Positions 1 to 6,525 of a stretch of DNA of 29,662 bases are shown in pieces. This DNA is from Bacteroides sp. CAG:770 (GTDB lineage: Bacteria > Bacteroidota > Bacteroidia > Bacteroidales > UBA932): NCBI GenBank assembly GCA_000435075.1, contig FR890599.1, forward strand, positions 1 through 29,662, written 5' to 3'. Below the pieces are notes generated by a model. It did no database searches. It was not told the DNA's origin and saw nothing but the letters and a program-made list of their open reading frames with translations. Numbering within the stretch: the stretch's first letter is position 1; the number at the start of each line of letters is the position of its first letter. Both the position numbers and the translations under genes were made by a program.

Positions 1-2
1 AT

Positions 3-458
3 TCACATATAACATATATACCTATCAGAAAAAGTAATAAGTTATGCGCTGAAACGGATATTATGATTGCAAGATACGGTGCTTCTTTAGGTCGTATATG
101 CTATGGGTTAAATGGTGCATATAATGTTGCTCTTGCAAAAGTTAGCCCAAAGGTAAAAGAATATACAGAATATCTCAGAATATTCTTAATGTCAGACGGA
201 TTTTATAACAAAATTAATTCTATTGGTCAACGAGCTGCACAAGCCGGATTTAACAAAGATGATATTGAAAACATTTTAATTCCATTTCCTACGAATAATA
301 GATGTATAACAGAGTTTAACAAAAAAATGCAACCATACTTTTTTGCGAGACTACAAAATGATAAAGAAATAAATACATTTACTAAGCAACGCGATGAACT
401 TCTACCTCTTTTGATGAATGGTCAAGCAACGGTAAATTATCATTTATCCGTTTATTAA
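3..458 (+). CDS. hsdS: Type I restriction specificity subunit HsdS, 3' half (partial, opposite orientation)
   Basis: The frame is open to the left edge, so this is the C-terminal part of a longer protein rather than a gene starting at the ATG at 63. The residues read KLCAETDIMIARYGASLGRICYGL followed by NGAYNVALAKV in broken form (key blocks IARYGASLG and GAYNVAL), typical of the second target-recognition domain of HsdS. The end, with TKQRDELLPLLMNGQ, is the usual HsdS C-terminal coiled segment. It points toward the minus-strand hsdS and overlaps it tail-to-tail by 77 bases. Known HsdS proteins carry two recognition domains and set the DNA target of the complex. I infer that this is an alternative specificity half exchanged by inversion; whether it is expressed in this orientation cannot be seen. 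Its AT-rich composition differs from the right-hand part of the window. Confidence 0.85.
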   Translation, partial: SHITYIPIRKSNKLCAETDIMIARYGASLGRICYGLNGAYNVALAKVSPKVKEYTEYLRIFLMSDGFYNKINSIGQRAAQAGFNKDDIENILIPFPTNNRCITEFNKKMQPYFFARLQNDKEINTFTKQRDELLPLLMNGQATVNYHLSVY

Positions 459-981
459 GTTGAATCTTTTCATCCAAAGAGGCCAATAATCGTCCGGTTG
501 CTTTTTGAGCATCAAGGTCAGGAATCCATACAGTGCAGTCTTTTATCTTATCCGGTGACGTATGACGGATTTTCGTCTGTTGAGCAGCCGCACTTAACTG
601 ATTACGAACAAGTCGGGACGAAATCAGATAATAGCAAAATGTCGGGTCAATTCTGTCTGTTTTGCACCTAATAAGGGCAATATCCTGACTCTGGATATAT
701 TTTCCGCTTTCCGGAATACGGACGGTAGTTCCCAGAAGACCTATCGCCTGTTCTGTTAGAGGCGTGATAATATCACCCTTTTCAAGGAGGAACTCCTCCT
801 TAATCGCTCCTGTATAAAACAGATTATCCTTCGATGTATTCTCTTTGAAGCAGTTATTACGATAATCAAAATTTCCGCAAGTCAAGCGAATATATTTACC
901 TTTTGCCGAGTAATACTCTCCACTTAAGCTTGCTCCACGAGTCACATCAACCAATTCACCAAGTTTATATTTTTGTAGCAT
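382..981 (-). CDS. hsdS: Type I restriction specificity subunit HsdS, truncated to the first half
   Basis: This 199-residue protein has one recognition domain (GELVDVTRGASLSGEYY near the N-terminus, GDIITPLTEQAIGLLGTT in the middle) followed by the central conserved helix ASLDEKIQLNKRINDNL. A complete HsdS has about 380-430 residues, so the second half is missing. After RINDNL the frame runs into the antisense of the plus-strand hsdS tail and stops (LPLLDHSSKEVEVHRVA). It is the third gene of the minus-strand hsdR-hsdM-hsdS order, separated from hsdM by about 400 bases. Half-length HsdS proteins can dimerise to make a working symmetric specificity unit, so it may still function; alternatively it is the OFF or intermediate state of an invertible locus. 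Function is clear from sequence; activity is not. Confidence 0.88.
   Translation of the reverse strand: MLQKYKLGELVDVTRGASLSGEYYSAKGKYIRLTCGNFDYRNNCFKENTSKDNLFYTGAIKEEFLLEKGDIITPLTEQAIGLLGTTVRIPESGKYIQSQDIALIRCKTDRIDPTFCYYLISSRLVRNQLSAAAQQTKIRHTSPDKIKDCTVWIPDLDAQKATGRLLASLDEKIQLNKRINDNLPLLDHSSKEVEVHRVA
429..458. other. Candidate hsdS inversion site (dual-coding junction)
   Basis: The minus strand of this short stretch encodes KRINDNL of the central HsdS helix. The plus strand encodes the last residues VNYHLSVY and the stop of the opposing HsdS. The two half-genes meet tail-to-tail exactly here, so this is where a recombinase would be expected to join specificity halves. The partner inverted repeat would lie left of base 1 and is not visible, and no recombinase gene is present in the window. 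This is inference from gene orientation. Confidence 0.4.
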
Positions 982-983
982 CT

Positions 984-1013
984 TTGCAAATCAAATAATT
1001 CTTTTTACCTTTG
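984..1013 (+). promoter_or_regulatory. Bacteroidetes-type promoter inside the hsdM-hsdS gap
   Basis: TTG at 984-986, a spacer of exactly 19 bases, and TACCTTTG at 1006-1013 match the Bacteroidetes consensus (TTG, about 19 bases, TAnnTTTG). It faces away from hsdS, and its -33 element lies 3 bases from the hsdS start codon. Transcription would start near 1017 and run antisense to the hsdM-hsdS transcript. Confidence 0.6.
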
Positions 1014-1016
1014 TCA

Positions 1017-1098
1017 TTGGATTTTCAAAGCAAGGAGAGGCAAGCTCCAAGCTGATAGAATAACAGGGTTTGAATTTATTATTCTGCCCTGTTTTTTT
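1017..1098 (+). ncRNA. Candidate small RNA or attenuated leader
   Basis: The stretch runs from the start site predicted by the promoter at 984-1013 to the end of a T tract. It ends with the hairpin AACAGGG (1062-1068) / CCCTGTT (1087-1093) followed by an unbroken run of T to 1098, the form of an intrinsic terminator. No convincing ORF lies inside it. It may be a roughly 80-base RNA antisense to the hsdMS message just upstream of hsdS, or a leader whose terminator attenuates the 48-codon ORF at 1171. Neither use can be decided from sequence. Confidence 0.4.
1062..1098 (+). terminator. Intrinsic terminator or attenuator hairpin
   Basis: A 7-bp perfect stem, AACAGGG at 1062-1068 with CCCTGTT at 1087-1093, encloses an AT-rich 18-base loop. 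It runs directly into a T tract on the plus strand. No annotated plus-strand gene ends just before it, so it must belong to an RNA starting near 1017. Confidence 0.5.
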
Positions 1099-1170
1099 AG
1101 TATAACGGGCGAAGTAATCTTTCACTAAGCCGCTTTCAGCTTCCAATCTTGCTATTAAACATTTTGTTAA

Positions 1171-1317
1171 ATGAAAATCCAAATTACTATCAGCTTGGAA
1201 AAGCGCCTTGATGATGATCACAAGGAAGCTTTTCATAAACAAGTACTTGTTCGCGGCCACTTTAAGGTGATTCGAGGCAAGAAAGTTTATGTAATGGCCC
1301 ACTACCGCAAAAAGTAG
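1171..1317 (+). CDS. Small basic protein, 48 residues, unknown function
   Basis: The ORF begins MKIQITISLEKRL and ends with KVIRGKKVYVMAHYRKK, a strongly basic tail rich in lysine, arginine and histidine. It lies on the plus strand in the gap between hsdM and hsdS, antisense to the restriction operon. It has a plausible promoter upstream (984-1013) and is followed 29 bases later by a clean terminator hairpin (1346-1377), which favours a real gene over a chance ORF. No standard ribosome binding site is visible, as is usual in Bacteroidetes. I do not recognise the family. The basic tail suggests nucleic-acid binding, but that is only inference. A longer minus-strand ORF through the same bases (991-1392) is judged an antisense shadow. 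Confidence 0.45.
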   Translation: MKIQITISLEKRLDDDHKEAFHKQVLVRGHFKVIRGKKVYVMAHYRKK

Positions 1318-1345
1318 CTGAGTATTAGCTTCATCTCGCCCGTCA

Positions 1346-1380
1346 GAGAGTCGCCGATTGTAAGATTGGCGACTCTCTTT
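1346..1380 (+). terminator. Intrinsic terminator after the 48-codon ORF
   Basis: A perfect 10-bp stem, GAGAGTCGCC (1346-1355) with GGCGACTCTC (1368-1377), has a 12-base loop and is followed by TTTG. It lies between the stop of the plus-strand small ORF and the end of hsdM, so it could stop transcription from either side. Confidence 0.6.
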
Positions 1381-1384
1381 GTTC

Positions 1385-3034
1385 TCATTCATTAAATTTA
1401 AGACTATCCAGCTGCTTCATTATCTCCGCTTCCAACCGGTGACTTTCTTCAAACTGCGCCGTAAGCTCAACCTTGTAACCGGCCATTCTCTTATTGAATT
1501 CCTCCTCGGTAATATCCACATAGTCAATCTTGATATCGAAGTACTGCCCGGCGGAAAGGGAATAACCTTTCTCCTTAATCTCGTCATAGGTCACTGCAAC
1601 GGAGAAATCATCGACGCTCTCCTTGTTCTGAAATACTTCCACAATCTTGTCCACCTCGAAATCCCGCAAGCGTCGTTTCTGATTATTGCCTTCCTTGTAC
1701 CCCTCACCCAGCTTGCTCGCATCGATAAGGATGACCTTGTCTGAACTTGCACTTTTATCGAAAAAGAGTACCGAGACATTAGTTCCCGTGGTGGCGAAGA
1801 CATTAGACGGCATCGACACGCAACCATAGACAATCCTTTCATTCACAATCTTCTCCAGAATCCTTTTCTCCACCCCGCTCTTGGAAGTAATAAATCCTGT
1901 AGGAATGACAATCGCTCCTTTACCCGTCGATTTCAGAGAATTGATGACATGCTGGATGAAACAGGTATAGATGGCCATCTTCGGCTTTGCCGGATCTATC
2001 TTGGCTACAGCATTCGGGACTCCAGCCCAGAACCTGACTCCGTCAGCTGCCAAAGTGTCCCTATATTCCGGAAAATCAAGTTTAAACGGAGGATTAGACA
2101 CGATAAAATCGAACTTCTTCAACGCGCCGTCCGGATTCCTGTGCGACGGTTCAAGAAGTGTATTTCCCTGCACTACGTTTGGGAGCGAAGCCGCGAAGTT
2201 GTTAAGAATCAAATTAAGTCGGAGCATCTCACTGGATTTTTCGGAAATGTCCTGGCTATAGATTGTACAGCGATCTTCCCCAATCTGGTGTGCAAGAGCC
2301 ATAAGCAATGTTCCCGTTCCAGCTGACGGATCGTAGCAGGTCACACCTCGCAGTTCAGCATTGTCCCCGACAAGAAGCCTTGCCATTACTTGAGCGATAG
2401 CTCTCGGAGTATAATACTCAGCGTATTTTCCTCCTCCCGCATTGTTGAAGCCCTTGAGAAGATGCTCGAACACTCTTGAGAAGAAATCATATTTTTCAGT
2501 AAAGACATCTTCGAAATTGAACGAAGCCACTTTGCGCATCAGCGACTTTGCGAACTCGTCTCGTTTCTGCGTGTCAGTCACATAGGATGTAACAGCCGAA
2601 AAAATATTCACACGGCTCTTTCCAGATGTGGAAACCGAGAACGTGTCAGAATTAATCTTTGCGATGTCGATAAGCGTCGCATCTAAAAGGGTAGAAAAAT
2701 CGCCCTTACCTGTGGCGTTGTAGAGATGGGCAAGAGTGTGCTCAGGCTTCAGTCTCGGCACCGAAGCTGGAAGATAGCTGAACAGGTCTTCCACCTCCTC
2801 GTCTGTAAATGTGTCATATTCGGCATCCCATTTTTCCGCTCGCCTCAACCGCTCTCCATAGACCTTGTCCTTCTTGGCTTCATAACCGAACTTGTCATTG
2901 AAAAATTTATAAAGGAAGATTTCTATGACAATTTTATATTCACTTCCTGTTCCAGCAAGACCGAACTCTGCCGTTGTACTCTTGAGTGAATCAATCAAGG
3001 CTACCGTTGACTCTGTAATGTTTATATCGCTCAT
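1385..3034 (-). CDS. hsdM: Type I restriction-modification DNA methyltransferase HsdM
   Basis: This 549-residue N6-adenine methyltransferase subunit transfers methyl groups from S-adenosylmethionine to the site chosen by HsdS, and forms the core of the restriction complex. The N-terminal helical HsdM domain spans about residues 8-190. The SAM-binding motif DPSAGTGTLL is at about 235-244 and the catalytic NPPF at 314-317; both are intact. The C-terminal tail (about 500-549) is helical and probably contacts HsdS. Its start codon directly follows the hsdR stop with no intervening base, so the two are translationally coupled. Length is normal for the family. The 400-base gap before hsdS, holding a plus-strand transcription unit, is unusual because hsdM and hsdS normally abut. 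Confidence 0.96.
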   Translation of the reverse strand: MSDINITESTVALIDSLKSTTAEFGLAGTGSEYKIVIEIFLYKFFNDKFGYEAKKDKVYGERLRRAEKWDAEYDTFTDEEVEDLFSYLPASVPRLKPEHTLAHLYNATGKGDFSTLLDATLIDIAKINSDTFSVSTSGKSRVNIFSAVTSYVTDTQKRDEFAKSLMRKVASFNFEDVFTEKYDFFSRVFEHLLKGFNNAGGGKYAEYYTPRAIAQVMARLLVGDNAELRGVTCYDPSAGTGTLLMALAHQIGEDRCTIYSQDISEKSSEMLRLNLILNNFAASLPNVVQGNTLLEPSHRNPDGALKKFDFIVSNPPFKLDFPEYRDTLAADGVRFWAGVPNAVAKIDPAKPKMAIYTCFIQHVINSLKSTGKGAIVIPTGFITSKSGVEKRILEKIVNERIVYGCVSMPSNVFATTGTNVSVLFFDKSASSDKVILIDASKLGEGYKEGNNQKRRLRDFEVDKIVEVFQNKESVDDFSVAVTYDEIKEKGYSLSAGQYFDIKIDYVDITEEEFNKRMAGYKVELTAQFEESHRLEAEIMKQLDSLKFNE

Positions 3035-6000
3035 TTATAGATAGTTTCTCTGTTGAAAATATTCTGCTGTAATAAGATTGTTGATGAATTTGCGGTCAGA
3101 AAGCGTGGCCGGTATGCCCATATCAACCAACTTGGAGCCGATAATAGCAAGCACATCCCTTTTGAAGGCATCCTCATTGTCGACAATATGGGAATTAAGG
3201 TATATCATATTGTCTATCTGCGACTTCATTTGTGACAAATTCTCTGCGATTTCGTATTCTCCTGAAGAGATGATAGGCTTCTCCCTCTTCGCATTCTCTT
3301 CTTCAATTCTCTTGTGGATGCGCACAAAACGCTCGTCTCCCTTATACTTCTTCTTCAGAAGATTGTTGCGTCTGTTGATTTCACGGATTTTTGCCATTAC
3401 AGTATCCATATAATCGATGCTTTCTTTCGCCTCCGCCGTGTTTTGTGGCACAAAACCCTTCTTGCGGAAGTATTCGCGGAACTGGTCGGCAAGAATCACA
3501 TACTTATCCTCGCCCTTGTCAAAATTAGCCTCAAATTCGGCCTGCACCTTGTCACAACGCTCACGGATGTCATTCACGACTATTCTCATTTCCTCCGGGA
3601 CACCTTTCTTGAACTCAAAATCAAGTTCAGAGAGAGCTATGTTTATGATGCCCGAAACATCAGCCATATGCTCGGTGTTTTCCATCAAATTGATGCGTTC
3701 GATACGATGACTTACCTCCGAAATCAGAGTTGGAATGCCGACCACCGCCAGTTTTTCAACCTTTGACTTAAGCTCCTCGTCACCGAATGCCCTGACCTGA
3801 TTGATTATAGCCTTCGCTTCATTAAGAGTTGAACGGAGTGCATAGAGAGCGTCCTTGCTACTGATTTCGTCAAGCTCCTTGCGAAAATCCTCCGGGTTCT
3901 CACATGTGAAGTTAAAAAGGATATTCTTTATCTCCTTCATCTTGGAGATAACAGCCTCTTTGTCCTCGATAATCACGTTACCTACTGGTGCATCGACTGG
4001 GACATCCGCCGTATCTACAGTGCGGTTCAACTCCCTTAGATAACGGTCGTTGGTTGTCTCAAAATTTTCCTTTATATCGACAAAATCAACCACGTAGCCA
4101 TATTTGAAGTCCTTGTATGGACGATTGACCCTTGTAAGCGCCTGCAACAAGTCGTGTCCGTCAAGGCTCCTGCCGAGATAGAGTTTTTTGAGCCTCGGCG
4201 CATCGAAACCTGTAAGAAGCATCTGATTGACAATCAGCACATCTACTGACATCTGCTTCTTGAACCCCTCGATATAGGCCTTTCTCTCAAGTTTGTCGCC
4301 TTCATCATGCAATATAAGAGAAGCCTTGAGAGGCTTCTTGGGAGAACCATATGAAATCATCGGGTCTTCGAGCATCATCAGTTTTTCTTCCTGCTTCTTC
4401 TCGACATACAGAGACCGTGAGAATCTCTCCTGCCACAGACGATACATTTCTCTTGCCTGTGGATTTGTCCTGCAAACTATCATCGCACCGATACTTTCAT
4501 CATCCTGTTCCTTGCGAAAACGGCGGAAGTCGGTGATTATGTAGTCAAGAAGAGCATTAAGATAACTATCGTGCTCAAGGATTTTGTTCTTGTCAATGTC
4601 GCTCTTCTTGATTTCCACACCTCCGGCCAACTTGTCCAATATGCTTTTTATCTTTTCCTTATAGACCGTTTCTACAGGCTCGCACATCAACTTCAGGGTA
4701 TATCCGTCAGAGATTGATTTGTCGTAGTAATATGTGTCAATGTAATTACCAAAAACGCGCCAAGACTCTCTTTCTTCCTTAAGAAGAGGCGTTCCTGTTA
4801 GAGCTATCTTTACGGCATCCTTATCAGCCTCAAGCAGGTTTGCAAGGAAACTCCCCTCAGGATTGTAGCCCCTATGCGCTTCGTCTATAAAGAACACCCT
4901 TTGAAGAGATGTGCTGTAACTATTGTCCAACTGGATCTTCTCAGAGTCTTCCTTGAATTTCTGTATGTTGACGACCATTATCTCAGGCTTGCCCACGCTG
5001 TTCTCCACAGGGTCGATACTTCTGAAATCTTTCATCAGTTCATTCCTGCTGTTCGCAGTTCTTACAATCAGACCTCTAGATGCAAACTCATCGCTTGCCT
5101 GTTCCATAAGAGCGATACGATCAACGATGAAATAGAATTTCACGGCAGTCTGCCTCTGAGCATAAAAATCCGTAAGGCTTCGCACGGAATAGTATGCGAG
5201 TGCGGTCTTACCACTCCCTTGAGTATGCCAGATGATACCGCTTTTGACTCCAGCAGCTAATTTTCTCCTGATGGCCAAAGATGCGAACAGTTGCTGATAA
5301 CGCATCACGTGCTTTTCCAAAGAAACCTTCTTGCTGCCGTCTTCATCTTCCGTCGTCTTGTTCACGTAGGCAAAACCATATCGGAGGAGAAACAGGAAAC
5401 GCTCCTTGCTCAACATCGATGTCAAAATTCTGTTGGTAGGAGTAGATGGTTCTTTATTAGTCTGATAGTCAGGAAGATTTTTAATAACTACACAGTTGCG
5501 ATGCTTGAGAACCCTCTTCTCAAGTTCCTCTGAGACCTCTTCATAAGGATAAGAAGAGACAAAGTTTTTGTCTGCCTCGCGAAAGACATTGAAGAACGCC
5601 TTATTCTCTGAGATGCAGCAATAAAAAGCCCCTTGAATCGGAACACGGTTGTCGTTATCATATTCTTGATTATTGGAGAAAATCATCAACTGCGTTATGT
5701 TGATAAAGCGCCTGAATGCCTTGTTGGGCATTCTCTTGTTGATTCTGTCTCTTTCAGCGAGAATTCCATCGTGATTATTCGGTTTCTTGACTTCAATGAA
5801 GGCAAGCGGAAGCCCATTCACAAAACAAGTTATGTCTGGACGGAAACTGTCGCCGGTGTCAGAATTCTCACAGGTAAATTCAGTGGTAACGTGCCACTCG
5901 TTATTGTCAGCATTCTCGAAATCGACAAGCTTAAGACCACTGTTGGCAGAGAGTAAGGTATAGAACTCTTTGCCCAGATCATCATTCCTAAGCATTCCAA

Positions 6001-6199
6001 CTATCTTGTCAAGCATCTGATGGCTTCCAGTCTCATCCAATTCGGGATTCAATCGCCTGAGTGAGCGAAGAAATATGCCGGTCAAAATGTTTGTGTCAGG
6101 ATTATAATCTGAGATGTCATCGAGATAGGTATACCCCAGACGACATAAGTGCAATGCCGCCGGCACTTGCACGCGAGTGTTTTCCGTAAAGCTGTTCAT
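3035..6199 (-). CDS. hsdR: Type I restriction endonuclease subunit HsdR
   Basis: This 1054-residue subunit is the ATP-driven DNA translocase and nuclease of the type I complex. The N-terminal PD-(D/E)xK nuclease is visible as PD at 121-122 and ExK at 136-138 (FIEVKKP). The superfamily-2 helicase core has Walker A TQGSGKT at about 326-332, the DEAH box at 439-442 (FIDEAHRGY) and the LTGTP motif shortly after. A helical C-terminal region that binds the methyltransferase core follows. All key residues are present and the length is typical. It is the first gene of the minus-strand hsdR-hsdM-hsdS operon, with a promoter-like element at 6226-6233 just upstream. The gene lacks the CATTGAC word found throughout the rest of the window except for two copies, which fits acquisition by transfer. 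Confidence 0.97.
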   Translation of the reverse strand: MNSFTENTRVQVPAALHLCRLGYTYLDDISDYNPDTNILTGIFLRSLRRLNPELDETGSHQMLDKIVGMLRNDDLGKEFYTLLSANSGLKLVDFENADNNEWHVTTEFTCENSDTGDSFRPDITCFVNGLPLAFIEVKKPNNHDGILAERDRINKRMPNKAFRRFINITQLMIFSNNQEYDNDNRVPIQGAFYCCISENKAFFNVFREADKNFVSSYPYEEVSEELEKRVLKHRNCVVIKNLPDYQTNKEPSTPTNRILTSMLSKERFLFLLRYGFAYVNKTTEDEDGSKKVSLEKHVMRYQQLFASLAIRRKLAAGVKSGIIWHTQGSGKTALAYYSVRSLTDFYAQRQTAVKFYFIVDRIALMEQASDEFASRGLIVRTANSRNELMKDFRSIDPVENSVGKPEIMVVNIQKFKEDSEKIQLDNSYSTSLQRVFFIDEAHRGYNPEGSFLANLLEADKDAVKIALTGTPLLKEERESWRVFGNYIDTYYYDKSISDGYTLKLMCEPVETVYKEKIKSILDKLAGGVEIKKSDIDKNKILEHDSYLNALLDYIITDFRRFRKEQDDESIGAMIVCRTNPQAREMYRLWQERFSRSLYVEKKQEEKLMMLEDPMISYGSPKKPLKASLILHDEGDKLERKAYIEGFKKQMSVDVLIVNQMLLTGFDAPRLKKLYLGRSLDGHDLLQALTRVNRPYKDFKYGYVVDFVDIKENFETTNDRYLRELNRTVDTADVPVDAPVGNVIIEDKEAVISKMKEIKNILFNFTCENPEDFRKELDEISSKDALYALRSTLNEAKAIINQVRAFGDEELKSKVEKLAVVGIPTLISEVSHRIERINLMENTEHMADVSGIINIALSELDFEFKKGVPEEMRIVVNDIRERCDKVQAEFEANFDKGEDKYVILADQFREYFRKKGFVPQNTAEAKESIDYMDTVMAKIREINRRNNLLKKKYKGDERFVRIHKRIEEENAKREKPIISSGEYEIAENLSQMKSQIDNMIYLNSHIVDNEDAFKRDVLAIIGSKLVDMGIPATLSDRKFINNLITAEYFQQRNYL

Positions 6200-6225
6200 T
6201 TCCTATCATCAGTCTTGCCAACATA

Positions 6226-6233
6226 CAAATTTA
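6226..6233 (-). promoter_or_regulatory. Candidate -7 element of the hsdRMS promoter
   Basis: The minus strand reads TAAATTTG, a full match to the Bacteroidetes -7 consensus TAnnTTTG, 26 bases before the hsdR start codon. A TTG lies upstream but with a 23-base spacer rather than 19, so the -33 element is weak. Confidence 0.45.
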
Positions 6234-6408
6234 GCAAATTTTACCGACATAGAAGGCAAGTTAAGAAATACTTGAGAAGACTTCACCGAATCACAACTAA
6301 TCGCCCGTAACGGCGGATGCAAATATCATTACAGCCATCACTTCACTTACAAAACGAAACAAAAGCATATCAAAGAAATGTTTTTTTTAATAAAAGCACG
6401 TCATAATG

Positions 6409-6438
6409 TTGCAGATTATCATAGAATAATTAAATTTG
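6409..6438 (+). promoter_or_regulatory. Promoter of the first Fn3-like lipoprotein gene
   Basis: TTG at 6409-6411, a 19-base spacer and TAAATTTG at 6431-6438 match the Bacteroidetes consensus exactly. The predicted start site near 6442 gives a leader of about 84 bases before the ATG at 6526, and rules out the longer ORF start at 6457 as the likely one. Confidence 0.65.
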
Positions 6439-6525
6439 TAATCGGCGGGATGGAGATTGTGCTGGCGGAATGCCGTGAAAGACATTGACTTACAACAATA
6501 TAAATATATTACCAATTTTCTTATT

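Larger units (their letters stand above)
6200..6525. other. Intergenic region between the restriction locus and the lipoprotein genes
   Basis: This 326-base AT-rich gap separates divergent genes. It holds the hsdR -7 element (6226-6233, minus) and a strong plus-strand promoter (6409-6438). An oligo-T run lies at about 6381-6388. I see no RNA gene or terminator. One CATTGAC word (6483-6489) lies in the predicted 5' leader of the lipoprotein gene. Confidence 0.6.

Noticed and set aside
991..1392. Minus-strand ORF of 133 codons between hsdS and hsdM
   Set aside because: It overlaps the end of hsdM, has no recognisable domain, and lies antisense to a plus-strand ORF with its own promoter and terminators. 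It is best read as a shadow.
6457..6525. Longer start for the first Fn3-like lipoprotein
   Set aside because: The extra 23 residues would precede and spoil a perfect lipoprotein signal, and most of this stretch fits the leader of the promoter at 6409-6438.
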